Both the position numbers and the translations under genes were made by a program. From NCBI GenBank assembly GCA_029747015.1, contig JAKOGI010001570.1, positions 120,245 through 184,244 on the forward strand: a DNA stretch of 64,000 nt. The letters run 5' to 3'. This document shows positions 24,488-36,295 of the stretch, piece after piece (position 1 is the first letter of the stretch; each line of letters begins with the position of its first letter). This DNA comes from Carnegiea gigantea (lineage: Eukaryota; Streptophyta; Magnoliopsida; Caryophyllales; Cactaceae). The notes beneath the pieces were generated by a model that was not told the origin of the DNA, did not search any database, and worked only from the letters and a program-made list of their open reading frames with translations.

Positions 24488-24960
24488 TTCTTAAACCACA
24501 AGGAGGCATATCTCGTGAGTTTGATGCTAGCAACTTTGAAACTCTTCTCATAATCATAACATTTGGCTTATAAAATTCGGTCCATGGGTTGAACACATTC
24601 AAGATACTCATCGGGATTTAAGTTGCCATGGGACTCCATGGGTTCTACTTTAATGTCACGGAATTCACCAACTAGAGGTCTCCTATCTCCCCTTCTCGGA
24701 TGACTCCTCAAGCTAGAATCACTTGAGTAATCATTTTGATCTTCATGGTTGTTTGATTCTTAAGTTTGTCGTCCTCCTTAGAAGACCATAAATTCGGCGG
24801 TCATTTGGTCAAGTTTTCTACTAGTTTGCCTCACACTTTGTTGTAGGTTTAGGATGGCATTGTCTTGTCTCATCATGTAGGCTTGCTCTAAACTCATTCC
24901 CCTTGGCACCCTTGCTGGTTGGGATGAGTTAGGAGGGGAGTGTTCTTCATTTCACATGAT
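24488..24960 (-). pseudogene. C gag, N-terminal half
   Basis: Read on the - strand, this gives an N-terminal Gln/Asn-rich part, then EFRDIKVEPMESHGNLNPDE, YLECVQPMDRIL and KLTRYASLWFKN, ending exactly at the D insertion. The capsid continues at 13522. The N-terminal part has a stop near 24770. The EF..HG..NPDEYLEW-type core is the same family signature seen in elements E, G and I. Confidence 0.8.
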
Positions 24961-25156
24961 GAAAAGGGGATGGATAGAAAGTTAAAGTAAGGGCTGTTTG
25001 AGGAGCTAGGTTCTTTTGTAGCTGGGAATTATGTTTGGTTAAGGTTCTTTTGTAGCTTAAAGAGAAGCGATGAGAGATTGAATAAGTAAGAAGGCAGAAA
25101 TAGATCTCCAAAAGTAAGGAGATGTGGAACAAACTCAAGCACACCAACCTGGTTTT

Positions 25157-25168
25157 GCTCTGATACCA
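25157..25168 (-). promoter_or_regulatory. C primer-binding site, initiator-Met tRNA type
   Basis: On the - strand TGGTATCAGAGC lies two bases inside the right LTR of C and is followed by AAAACCAGGTTGG. The stretch 24961-25156 is the untranslated leader of C; no gene is seen there. Confidence 0.9.
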
Positions 25169-25170
25169 AA

Positions 25171-26373
25171 TGGAGCATGCACGTTGATGGGCAAAATTGC
25201 TAACTTTAGTTTAGGGTTAAATTTCCACTTGAACATTGATATGACTTGGTTTAAAGACAATGCCACCCACCAAGACTAGGATCCACTAAGAATCGCTTAA
25301 ATCATTAGCCACCAACAACTTTATAAAGGCTCCACTCAAGACTCACCACCTTGTTCACAAGAATAAAGAAAACTTAAGATTTAGAGAGAGAAAGCTTTGA
25401 AGCTCGATTGTTCATTCATTCAACTTGCCTTTAACTAAACTCGAGTATGGCTTTTATAGGGCTGGCTAATACTCTAAGAAACTCATATTATATAGAAAAA
25501 TGCAAAATACAACTCACTAGATTAACATAGGAAATATAAAATTAAGTTACTAGATAAAATATGATATAAACAATGTAAATCTAAAAACTAGCGCTCTTGA
25601 GACTTGTTCCCATCAGCTTGGGGACTTATTATCTTGAATTCCCACATTAAGAAAGGGGGATGCATCCTTGGAACCAGCTGGTCGTGCATTGGGTTCTTAG
25701 GGGTGATGAATCCATTTGATTTAATGCTTTTGGATTTTCGCGTATTCACACTGCAGCAAGGTCAGATTTAATGAGCCATAACTATCTTTTTTCTGGTCCA
25801 ACTCTAATGAAGTATGATTCATATGAAAGCTTGAGAAGTCTATTTTCAAAAGGAAAACATTTTACTAATGTTGGCCCAGCCGTTTGAGAGAAATGGTCCA
25901 TACTATCCAGATGGTCCAAACTGGAACTGACAGTTAACTTTGGGGTAGTCCAATTTGGAGCTTAAATTAATCGACCAAATGAATTCCAAATAACTTGAAA
26001 ATTATTCCATGTGAAAGGTAACATCTTAATCTTAAATAGCCCAGAATAACTTAGCTAAGTCATATGGAGCATAGATGAAATTTACCTCAAACTCAAACTG
26101 ACATTTTGGCCAGAAACTATCCATGAGCACAACCTTCTGTTTTAAGCTTTCCTTATTCTTGTCGTGGGTTTAGCCTCAATTTAATGATTAAACCCTTTAG
26201 GAGGCCTCTTAACCTTCTCAAAAGAGGAGGGTAACAGATCCTAAGGGCTTAGGATGGATGTTGAACTAAAGCTCTAAATCAGTGATGGATCAAGTCCCTG
26301 GTGACGATGCTTTTGAGTACTAAGAAGGACTTGAGAGCTCTCTTGGACTGAAATAGGCATGGCATTTGCTTCA
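25171..26373 (-). repeat. C right LTR (5' LTR of the element)
   Basis: TGGAGCATGCACG at the left and GCATTTGCTTCA at the right, followed by the target duplication CTTAT (26374-26378). It is colinear with 8424-9617. Confidence 0.92.
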
Positions 26374-26533
26374 CTTATCTATTTTGTAATGTTTTCAATC
26401 ACTTTGGGGCTAACATCTTAGGTTGAATTAACTATTGATGATGTTACCATTTGTTTGCTTAAGGAGGTTCTTAATCACAGCTTTCGTTTCATAGTTGCTT
26501 GCAGACAAGCACCGGTTCAACCATGGTGGAATT
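26374..26533 (+). other. B1 end of internal region after C
   Basis: This is B1 sequence resuming after C, colinear with B2 at about 56050-56210. It ends at a weak purine-rich tract (CATGGTGGAATT) before the LTR. B2 has the better preserved form CATGGGGAGTT, the likely PPT. Confidence 0.7.
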
Positions 26534-27774
26534 TGATAAGTGCTTAAAGTTTACTTCATTTTGGGGCTGTTTAGCTGCACTTTGAGGGAGATTTATGAAT
26601 GTTACATTATAATCTAAATTCCTATTCCCGTTTTACGCTTGGGTGTAGTTCTTTTCTGTGTTTTGCAGGTTCTTGGACCTTTTTGCCAATTGATTATGAT
26701 TTGACTCCCTGCGCATGCCCCCAAGTCATCATGCCCGTGGAGGAGCAGAAGAGCCAGAGAATTTTGACACTGAGGCAACGACGGACGCTCTGTGGTGAAG
26801 GCGACGGTCCGTGGTAAACCTAAAATTACTTACTTCTTCATCTTCCTTCATCTTGTGGCTGAGGATGCTCGGTTTCAAGCTTATAAGAGGTCGTTCGATT
26901 GTAGAAAAGACGGAAGGACTAATCTCTCTACACTCGTCTCTCTCATTATTTTCATTAGGCTTTAGGATTCATAGTTTGCATCTTTAGAGTTAGAAAGGAA
27001 AATTCAACGAAAGCATTGGCTTTGGAGGTTGGAAGATTGGGACACCATTGGAGAATCACCATTTGCTGCTAAATTTTCTATCCTCTAGTATTTTCTTGGA
27101 CTTTTGCTTTAGATTGTTGTTAATTTTGAGCACATATGAGTAGTTTGTTTAATCTAGGGACTTGTTAGCCAAAATATTGATGTTGACTTCTTAATCTTCA
27201 TTCCTTGTGCTTATTTTGTGTTCGAATGATTGAATTCTACCTTATGATTGAAGTGTGTGAGTGAATTTTGGCCGAATTTGCTCACTTATACTAGATAGCT
27301 GAGTGAAGTACTGAAAGGAGAAACTTGCTATTTGATTGGTAAGGTACAACTTGATTGAGCAATACTTGAAAGAGATTTGATTATTAAGAGGGAACGTTAG
27401 CTAATAAAAAACCTACAACTTTGATTAAAACAAGGGCATTTGAAAGAATGCTGATTGGATTAGTTTAAGCAATTCAGTTTATTTTTGAGAGAAAAGGCTG
27501 AATTTTAGATCGATTGGACTCCTTTTAATAGTCCAATCTAAGTTAAGTGCATGATTTAATCCATTAATCTAACTCTTTACCAGGCGAAACAATTCCTTAA
27601 ATATTTTAATTTGATTGAATTTTCCAATTAGTTAATTTACGTAGTAGGAACAGCCCATTGAACCTTTTTTGCTTAACCCCTTATTATAGGTCAAAACTCA
27701 ATAGATTATATTTGGTCTCTGTGGGAACGATATTAAAACTAAACTACAACGCTCCTATGCTTGCAGAAGTGTCA
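26534..27774 (+). repeat. B1 3' LTR
   Basis: It starts TGATAAGTGCTTAAAG and ends GCTTGCAGAAGTGTCA, length 1241 bp. The portion from 26857 matches the 5' LTR (1378-2303), and the whole matches B2 at 56211-57330. It contains CGACGGACGCTC and CGACGGTCCGTGG at 26780-26815, the same GC-rich words as the internal spacer. Confidence 0.88.
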
Positions 27775-30149
27775 GCGACACCTTGAATATAGGATCACCT
27801 TGTTCCTTACTTCGTTTGCCGCATCCTTATTCATGCTTCTACAAGTTCTCCATTTAACTTTATAACCTTGACTTTTATTTACGCTCCTCGTCCTTGGGAA
27901 TCGGTTGGGAGCCATTATGATTTTTTCTCTTATAATCAGATAAACCTACATGTGGATTGCTACCTAACTCGTGAAAAGTACCTTTGGTAAAGCTAGCTTC
28001 AAATATTACATCTTGATTTTTGCAGGTGGATATTTCATAGTCTGATCTTTCACTAGTATCTTCAATGTACTATTGTTTGCAAATAACGACATTCAATCTA
28101 CCCTTAAACATTTAATCACTTCATAAATTGTCTATTTTTATCGTTGGCCTAGATGTAGATTAATGTCAATGTCTTATTCCTATGTACGTAATGGTTGGAA
28201 CTGTTTGACGTTCTCTGCACTCTATTTTTGAATTGTTTACATTGCCAGTCCTTCCCATTGTATCATTCTCACAGTGCTATTTCCTTTCATATCAAAATCT
28301 TCTATTTGTTTCTTTCATTAAAATCTTACATTGGCAATATTGTCATTATTTTCAATCATTAATATACTTCTCCCTTAATCATCTTAAGTCATTTATTGAT
28401 ATTGTGTCTTGCTATTGTACCTCTTTTTGATTTGGAATATATGCTCAAAAGATCCTAGTTGACATTCAAACCTCTTGGATTAGTTTGTCTTTTTGTACTA
28501 ATGCTATTTCATCAACCATTTTTCATATTTGTTTGATTTGCCTCATCCTTTATGTTTGCTTCCTTACAATGTTATTTAATTTCCATTTTATTCCAAACCT
28601 TCGGAGTTATATGGATCCTCAAGAGTGCTCGTGCCTTCTTTCTAGCATGGCCCACCATGTTTATAGAACTTGTTAATTATGGAATTTGTTCCTAGTCGGC
28701 TTCAAATCGTTGTTGCCATTCTGATCCTTTTCATCTTCATCATTTTCTTCTTCATTTCCTAGAAAGTGCATTTACATAAATATCTTACACCGCGTTCACT
28801 CATAATAATAAGCATGTATGGCTTGTCTTGAATTAACAGTGGAATTTAGCTCTCACCAATGTGGGTGAATGGTGATTGTTGTATCCCACCATTCCTCTTT
28901 CTTTTAAATTCCACTCCTCAAAAATGAACTCAGCCCTTCTCTACTCAATCTTGCTGCTTTACTTGAATTTTCTTCATATAAGCATAGATGTATTTCTGCG
29001 GATTCATTTTACAATAAATCTAAGATGTTCTACACTCTGCTTTTCCAAATCTATCCATCACACATGTCATACTGGCTAGCAAGCCACCTTAGTGGAACTC
29101 AATTGCTGCTCTTTTGTCTGTAATTCTACTACTAAACCTAAGTATCATTGAAACACTGCTCTATTTTGAAATGGTTCAAAACTTTTCTCTTCAAATTTCC
29201 CCTTTGGTCGTTATCTACTGCTCCATGTTGGACACCATGATTATTCTATTTCTTATAATATTAGCACTATATTTGCAATTTTGGCATTTAACCACGCCTT
29301 GGTGTGATGATTACAGCAACAACTCACCCTCTTATTCCTTATGGGGCTTAAGAAATCCCTAATCATTACTATTCATACGGTGGTCCAAGCATCTTGTTTG
29401 AGCTACAAGAATTCTTGTTAAAAGTAGCATTGATTGCGTGAATAATCCTATCTTCCTATTCTAAATACTTCAATCTTTTCTCATCTTATGAACACCACAA
29501 TTTAATTTACAATCCAACATTCGAACCACCCAACCTAATTGAGGCAGTGTAAAGTACTCATATCTGTCATTGACATTACGAAAGAGGAGCCAACCATTTA
29601 TTGGCTCCTCATACAATAGATGCTTGCAAGTTAAACCTTCTATTTTTAGAATTCTTCGCACACTCATAGGTATCCTTATTCTAGCTATCCCATGACAATT
29701 TCTCCTAAGTATATCAATCATTTCTAATTCCGTTGTTATATCTTTTTGTGAGTGATGACTTACTTGATTACCATTTCCATCATTCTTATCCCTGGAGTTG
29801 TTCATCTTTAACATCGAATTTAAACCTTGAGCGAACTTTTGACTAGTCTGATGAGAAGGTTATCCAAGTAAGCAAGTTAGAGTTATAAGGCAGAACACAA
29901 TGTATCCCGTCAATGCCAACCCAAAAAGGGGTTGTAGACTCAAACCGAAGAGGACATCAAATATCAGGACATAGCCAGTAATTCGTTCCTCAGTGGTTAT
30001 GTAATACAATTAAAAACACACATTTATGACTTTTTTAGTAGGATCAGAATCTCAAACAATGCTTTGTTGTATTGGAGTGAGCTAGATAGCTAGATGCAGC
30101 GTTAATTATTAAGGTTGGAGTTAACCTAAGCAACCACTAAGGACATAAG
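27775..30149. other. Unresolved old sequence
   Basis: AT- and pyrimidine-rich sequence with no LTR pair, RT or integrase motif that I can recognise. Short open frames on the + strand are Leu/Ile/Phe-rich low-complexity readings. The one non-repetitive open frame is listed separately at 29470-29814. It might be decayed upstream pol of element J, but I could not confirm this. Confidence 0.4.
29470..29814 (-). CDS. Unidentified open frame, 114 codons
   Basis: I do not recognise this frame. It starts MLKMNNSRDKNDGNGNQ, is hydrophilic at the N-terminus, and has a more structured second half (LTCKHLLYEEPINGWLLFRN, then YEYFTLPQLGWVVRM). No neighbouring frame extends it convincingly, no splice pattern stands out, and no second copy exists in the window. 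It could be a fragment of an old transposon or gene, or chance. It is listed only because its composition is less biased than the other short frames. Confidence 0.15.
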   Translation of the reverse strand: MLKMNNSRDKNDGNGNQVSHHSQKDITTELEMIDILRRNCHGIARIRIPMSVRRILKIEGLTCKHLLYEEPINGWLLFRNVNDRYEYFTLPQLGWVVRMLDCKLNCGVHKMRKD

Positions 30150-30676
30150 AGAGTGTTAAGAACACTTTAAGATTGCTCAGAACCAGCAAAAGAGGATATG
30201 CTAATAAAAGAAGGAGACATTAGAGCATCAAGTGGGAGGCAAAGTATTCTTAAAAGTTTCTTCAGTTAAGGGTGTTATGAGGTTCAATGTCAAAGGAAAA
30301 CTAAGCCCTAATTACATTGAGCCTTATGAAATCATTAAAAAGTAAACCTAATGGCTTATATATTGGCTTTATCGGCAGACTCCAGCACATAGAAGTATGT
30401 TTCGGACCCAACCCATGACATGGTGGCCAAGCCTATGGAAGTAGTTGAAAATTTGGTTTATGAAGAACGTCCTATGCAAATACTAGATTTCAAAGTTAAG
30501 TAACTTCACAATTAGAACATCCCTCTAATTAATATTCCATGGGTTAATTATACCTCATCGGAAGCCATATGGGGACGAAAGAAGATATGAGAAAAGTACT
30601 AGTGATTGTTTGAGGTAAATCAAGGGTTTCTTTCAAATTTATAAGTTTTGAGGACGAAACTTATTTTAAGGGGGAA
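30150..30676 (+). pseudogene. J: integrase C-terminal tail with chromodomain, Tekay type
   Basis: On the + strand the sequence gives the integrase tail HQVGGKVFLKVSSVKGVMRF, NVKGKLSPNYIEPYEIIKK and LVYEERPMQILDFKV. A chromodomain-like segment follows (IPLINIPWVNYTSSEAIWGR, about 30500-30585), then SFEDETYFKGG and the PPT. This order is diagnostic of Tekay/Del chromoviruses, in which the chromodomain binds methylated H3. A stop after EIIKK and several frame changes show it is dead. The upstream pol is not recognisable. J lies opposite in orientation to D and A2. Confidence 0.8.
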
Positions 30677-30680
30677 AGGC
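30668..30680 (+). promoter_or_regulatory. J polypurine tract
   Basis: AAGGGGGAAAGGC sits directly before the LTR start AATAATAGCCCGAACC and after GAGGACGAAAC, the same arrangement as in D and A2 read on their own strand. Confidence 0.8.
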
Positions 30681-31640
30681 AATAATAGCCCGAACCTAAA
30701 TCAAATTAGTTATATTATTTTAGTTAATCTCCATTTAAATTAATTAAGTTGAGCGCCACATTTCAATTCAGCATTCGATATATTTATGTAAGTGTAGGTT
30801 GGGACGACAAAGTAGCCTCGAAATTAAATTTAAATAAGCTTTGTATTAACTCATTCAGAAATTATAAGTGAATACTTGAACAAATAGATAAATCAAGTTA
30901 GCCCATTTATAAAAAGTGAGTAATAATGGAATATATAAATTCACAATTTGCATATTTATGAAACCATGATTCTGATAAACGAAATAAAAAGAAATGCAAG
31001 GAACAAATTAATTAATATAGGTAAAGTTCATAATTTTTCAAATTAAATATGGAAATACTAATATTAGCATAACCTAAGTTTTTGCCAACCAAAAAAAAAA
31101 AAAATTAGTTACGAGAAAAGAATAAAATAAATGAAACATGTGGAAATATCTAAAGAGAGATTAAGGAAAAAATAACTAAACTAAACTAAGTAAACATGAG
31201 CCCCCCTTTCTTTCCTAGACACGCCTTCCCTACTCTCTCAGCCAATGCCCAGTGCGCGAGCCACACCTCCGTCCACAGGTTCGCTGCCCCACTGCTAGCA
31301 TGCTGCCTATGGTTGCCAGAATCGCCGTGATCTTCCTTCCACATCTCCTTAACCTATTTTAGTGGTGATTGGGAAGGTGAACCCTAAATCCTCTTCTGTC
31401 AATTTTTATTATTTAATCTCTTAATTCAGTTATTGACTATGTTTTTAATTTAATCAAGTATCCATTTGTGTGAATTTAGAGTTATTATTTGGATTCTTGA
31501 GGATATGTGTTGGGGGGGATGGCTAGGCAAGAGATTGAGCTGTTAATCATTCAGTTGATCCTATATGTTCATTTGGTTGTTATGCGTTAGAATTATTTTC
31601 AGTTGGGTTTGGATTTTTAAGAAAAGGTGAATCTTTTGTT
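30681..31640 (+). repeat. J 3' LTR, start only
   Basis: It begins AATAATAGCCCGAACC, the equivalent of TGTAATAACCCAACC in D read on its strand. A CCACACC/GTTGCC-rich stretch at 31200-31330 corresponds in position to the GGTGG-rich stretch of the other LTRs. The far end is not located; the 1640 limit is where I lose confidence. Confidence 0.55.
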
Positions 31641-34040
31641 AGTACCATATGACATTTGCTTATGGCAGCATATAAAGAATACATCTAACACTCAAATATA
31701 TTTCTTACATCCACATAGTTCACATATATATGTCATATTAAGCACATGTAAAAGCCACCTAAAAGACTTCCCCATTAGCCTTGAAATGGTAGTGAAAAAT
31801 GCTTTTTCTATCATTTAAGAAAACCTATACCCTAACAAGCCAAAAGTTTCACTACCATACCAATATTTCACATATGATGCCTATACCATTCCATACTATG
31901 TGAGTCACTCTAGCTCACATGGGCACACATTCATATACTTACAATACATATATGTCAATTGTCTGTGGATGATATAACACAAGCCAAATGCATATAAAGG
32001 TGCTCAATCATCCCCCACTAGGTCAACATTAGGGTCCTTCATCCCCTATTTGGGTTAATGGTGTCTAAATCAGCATTGCACTCATGATAGAGATTACCAT
32101 GTATCCCATTGGTACTTCTACTAGTTCTTCTAGTATCATACTCATTACCATTTTCCATGCATGGCCGTTGTTTGGACCAAACCTTTCACTCCCCACCAAT
32201 CTATAGAAGTACCCATTCTTATGCTAATTCACATTCCTATTAACATTTGACAATTGATAACCACAGCCCCTCCCTCATCCAGAGGTAAGAAGAGAAGTTA
32301 GACGTGTAGGTGGAGGGTAAGGGGGAGTGTAAGAGGGTGAACTCACATTACTACTGCTATTAGCACTACATCAAAAGTCATCGGAATCGCTAGGCACCTC
32401 CTCTACGGAGTCGTGCAATTGCTTTTAAATACATGAGTGCGTAAAATATGAGAAGTAGAGGAATAACATTACCACCCAACTTCAGTTTAGGAAAAGAGTC
32501 GACAGATCAAGCAGGGTGAGCCTAACATGTTTAGCAAATTCTCTTATCATTAGCCCATTTGCCACACATTTCCGTGATCCTCTTCATTCCTTAAAGTAGG
32601 CAACATGATAAGTAGGAATTTTCATGATGAAAAGATCACAATAGTAATTTGTAGAATTACACCATGGTATGCCTTTTATAAACCACATAAAAGATGGCAA
32701 GTCCTATTAATTTGAAACCAAAACTAAGAGTGGGGTGAACTAGCATTTGTAGCCAAGGCATGGTTGAGCCACAACAAAGTAGCTAATAAGACATTCATTG
32801 GCTCCTATATGAATTTTGGTTGGACTTCTAGCCATTGTCCCTAAAGATTCACATATTCATATAATCAAATAAGATAGCTGATAAAGTTCATATAACACAC
32901 GATCTCATGTACATGCACATGTACATATAATACTCATGATGGCCAAGCATATATCACATAAAATCATGGGTTGATTATTCATATATCACATGAAACTGGC
33001 TTTATGATGTACATTTAATGTTTAATCACATATTCATGTATCATTTAGTCATGTAACATATACCCATTTGCTCAAGTAACATATATATACTTATAAAATC
33101 ACATGCTTATGTAACATATACTCATGTAACATATATTATGCACTCATCTTATCTTTAAATTGTACTCATATATTGTGCACATGCAATATGCAATCCTAAT
33201 GGGCTCTTGACTCTATAACCTAGCTCTGTTATGACCTCTATAACATCATCTAATTAGAACCTAGGTTAACCCATTAAATATTACCGTTAAATAGGATTAG
33301 ACAGTAAAAACTTGATTAAATTAGGGAATAACTACTACTTACTTAGTTAGAGCAAAGTTGGCCCCCCTCAAAAAAAACATAAAGCCCTAAGCTTGATCTA
33401 TTAAACCACATCACGAATGATCATATAACATGTGAACCAATAGAGTCACATGATTACTATAGTAGTTATATGCCATGCTCATAAACTACAAATGGATTGA
33501 CTCTTGATCCATTCATATAATCAACCTGCTTTCTTCTAAGTTGGCGGCCGCTCAACTAGGATGCCACATTTATTTAGACTATCTTAGAAGAGGTAGGAAA
33601 AACACATGCTTTAGTAAAATGATTTCATATGGAAAAGTAGTAAGGAAACTCTTAGTTTTTAGCTAATGAACCTATACGATGCCGTATACACATGATCGAT
33701 GCCATATACATATGGTGGAGGTCACTGTAATATATATATGACAAGCAAGCTGTTAAAATATAAAGCTCAAAATTGGAAACTTTTTTATGTATAAATGTGG
33801 GTAACTCAGAGTCATAAACTCTCCTATACAATCATGTAAGCCTATGTGAAACTCATTGGGTCTTCAGGTAAGATCGGTCTGATAGATATAAACCATATCT
33901 TGTGTAACATTTATCATATACTCATATATCCATATAACAAATGACGTTTGGGTCAATGGCCATAAAAACATTTGAAAATACTTAGTTTTATTTACATTTA
34001 ATAAGCACAAGCAATAAAATATGGGTACACTGCTTCTATC
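31641..34040. other. Unresolved AT-rich sequence
   Basis: No gene is seen. It may include the rest of the J LTR. Between about 32870 and 33180 there are many irregular CATATAACA/CATGTAACATATA words, a low-complexity stretch without fixed period. At 33224-33246 there is a weak match to an inverted PBS-LTR junction (GCTCTG...ATAAC). Confidence 0.4.
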
Positions 34041-34304
34041 TGATCAAATACCAACTCTACCAAAAGCTTAAGCTGATGGTTGAAGGCTAAGAATAGGTTT
34101 ATTCTCTAACATGTCCCCTCATGCTTTGGGCTTGAAGCATGGTTCTTGCAAAAGGCCCCTCCATACACAATAAATATGAGGGCTACTAAGATTTAAACTC
34201 GAGACCTCTCGCTCAGAAAGGCTTTCATACCATGTCCCAGAACCAACTCAACCGAAAGCTTAAGCTGATAGTTGAAGGCCCAGAAATAGGTTTATACTGT
34301 AACA
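34041..34304 (-). mobile_element. TRIM: miniature LTR retrotransposon, 264 bp
   Basis: Two direct repeats of about 71 bp (34041-34111 and 34233-34304) share ACCAACTC..ACC.AAAGCTTAAGCTGAT, GTTGAAGGC and ATAGGTTTAT. On the - strand each begins TGTTA and the left-hand element LTR ends GGGACA. It is followed at once by TGGTATGAAAGCC, two changes from the initiator-Met PBS TGGTATCAGAGCC. At the other end GCATGAGGGGACA precedes the second repeat as a PPT. There is no coding capacity, which fits the TRIM class. I see no clean 5-bp target duplication. Confidence 0.75.
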
Positions 34305-34979
34305 CTTTATGATAGATCAGGGGATGTCATATAACACACATACTTTAGAAGTAATACTTTTAAATCCTCACCTTTGTGAAATTTTAAGTTTTTTTAGGAG
34401 CTAAATACAATAATCAATTTTTGAGTGCCTTGGTTTGGCATAAGGTAAGTACACAGGTCAATTTTATCCTAATTTTTCACATGCTTTGTTCAATCAAGAT
34501 ACATACGCATTTATCTAATATTCTTATAAATTCAGTCTTAATTAATATCAAGCCTATAAGAACATGCAATGTTGTACCTTCATCTAATAAATTCTTATAC
34601 TCAAGGATCAATGTCCGTTGCTTATAATTTAGGCAAACCATACATATAATCATATGTTGAATTCATATAATGGCATAAAACCAATCCCCCAATTAGTGAC
34701 ACATAATAACTTGTAATAATTCTCCTAAATTGGTTTGCCCACTTATGCATTTACACATAATTAGTCTCATAAAACATTGGATACTTTAATTTATCATATA
34801 ATGATATACCTGTACATAATTATTTCTTTGCTCATGTTATAACCTATACCTTTCTTAGTTGTCGCCTTAAACCAGTTTTCTCAATCGTACGTTATAAGCA
34901 GGTTGTGAATTAGCAAAAATGTAAGCAAAGGAATGGATTTAGAATCAAGGGATTCTAAATGGGAAAAGAAAAAGAAAGT
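34305..34979. other. Unresolved AT-rich sequence between TRIM and F
   Basis: No gene, terminal repeat or motif is recognised. The open frame at 34421-34627 has no conserved feature. Confidence 0.4.
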
Positions 34980-36295
34980 TGATGTATCTTTGGGGTGATT
35001 ACACGAACACTCAAGCTAAATTCAAATGCTAAAAATTAAGCAAGCGGAATTATGGCTAAGTATAGGTGAAACCCGTGAGATAATCAATGGTAGATAGATA
35101 GTCTAAACCTTTGTTTGGATACAGAAACACTACCAAACTAAAGTTCAGGGCCGCTAAAATTGATTACGATATAGAAACATCACTTAAACAACATTAGGAC
35201 CAAGCTTGAACACCGCTCTAACCAGCCTAGTTAAGGATAAGCAAGTTTAGTGTTTTTGGTTTCAAAAGAGCAATGCTCTCTTCTCTTTTCTTAAATTCAC
35301 GAAATCTGATTTGCACAATGAAAGAGCACAACCTATATAGCCTAGCAGGCAAGCATGCAAGCTTCTCTAGCCTAGGGGGTGAGGTTTCTTCACAATTTGG
35401 AAATGTCTTAAACAAGCTTAGTTCTCAGTTTAAGCTAACCCGTGTAATACTAGCTAGTTTGCAACCCTAATCCTTGCTAATTACAAGCTTTACCTCTACT
35501 TTAACCAATCAAAATTAAAGCCTTTATGATTAGGAAAGAAGTAAGCAAGCTAATACACAAGCAAGCAGCTCTTAACACGTGAAAGAAAAAGAAGACAGCA
35601 GCTTTGTTCTCTGGTAGCTTTATGACTAACCAATCAGAATGAAGCTATCTTCTACACTTGCTTCTCGTTGGATAACTTGGTGGTTGTTTCATGATAGTGT
35701 CTAACATCGTGCTAGTGACTAAACCCAGTAGCTTGACTAGGATTGGATGTGATTAAGGCAATCAACCACCAAATGCACCAATTAGGTGCAACCGGGCAGT
35801 AGCTGGCAGAATGCAGGGTCTGATTATAGGCCACGTTTCCTAGGGAAAACATGGGCGTAACGCAGCTTGCCACACATGGTTGGAAAGGATGAGAAGTCTT
35901 CTAATAGCTCCCAGTGGAATTACTCAATTTGGAGCTCACTTGCCTGCCCAAAAGATCAGAATACCCAGGCTGGTCTAAACCAGGTTCTAGCCTACACAGT
36001 TTTAAAGATAGACTAAGTTCTTTATCTTCCACTTGACTTAACTTGATTTAATCACTTAGACCAGATAGTTAACACCTTGAGAATCCAAAATATGCAAAAA
36101 TTAAGGACTTAAACCTCATGGAGGCCTAAGTAATTACAATCACAAAAACCAAGTTTACTGCTGGATTCAACCCGTACCTACTGTTTTACTTATTAAACTA
36201 AAAGTGGATGATTTATTTACACTTTGGCAATCAAAATAAGATTACTTTTGCTGATTTGAGTTTCTAAATTAAGGGGTATAGAGAGATCTCCATCA
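34980..36295 (-). repeat. F: complete LTR with 3' internal end, Ty3/gypsy
   Basis: It starts TGATGTATCTTTGG and ends GATCTCCATCA (1316 bp). On the - strand the adjacent sequence is the PPT CAACAAGGGGAGTA preceded by TTTGAGGACAAATC. So this is the 3' LTR of a - strand element whose body is nearly gone. Part of it resembles 47355-47960 (TTGGATACAGAAACAC). Confidence 0.75.

Larger units (their letters stand above)
8424..26373 (-). mobile_element. C: Ty3/gypsy element, - strand, nested in B1 and carrying D
   Basis: C has matching LTRs of about 1.2 kb (8424-9617 and 25171-26373), a CTTAT target duplication, an initiator-Met PBS, a PPT and the order gag, protease, RT, RNase H, integrase on the - strand. 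Without D its length is about 7.0 kb, normal for an autonomous Ty3/gypsy element. The integrase ends shortly after GDLTPYPEDED and I see no chromodomain. The zinc-knuckle and capsid style brings CRM/Reina-like chromoviruses to mind, but I hold the clade loosely. It is inactive because of frameshifts, stops and the insertion of D. Confidence 0.9.
1378..27774 (+). mobile_element. B1: Athila-like non-autonomous element carrying nested insertions
   Basis: B1 runs as a partial 5' LTR (1378-2303), a tRNA-Asp-type PBS, gag, protease, a collapsed pol remnant, a second ORF, a long 3' non-coding region and a 3' LTR (26534-27774). It is interrupted by C at 8424-26373, which in turn contains D. With the insertions removed, the visible internal region is about 6.3 kb. 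Gag and protease resemble Athila/Tat-lineage elements, judged from family knowledge. No reverse transcriptase, RNase H or integrase is present, and B2 (51809-57330) shows the same organisation. All ORFs are broken by stops and frameshifts. The 5' end of its first LTR lies outside the window. Confidence 0.8.

Noticed and set aside
32870..33180. Repeated CATATAACA/CATGTAACATATA words as a tandem satellite
   Set aside because: No fixed period or unit could be laid out; this is AT-rich low complexity.
33224..33246. Possible inverted PBS and LTR start (GCTCTG...ATAAC) of another Tekay element
   Set aside because: The match is too weak and the following sequence does not resemble the LTR of D or A2.
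33542..33551. GCGGCCGC rare-cutter site, checked as a sign of cloning vector
   Set aside because: The flanking sequence is ordinary AT-rich plant DNA and there is no vector sequence.
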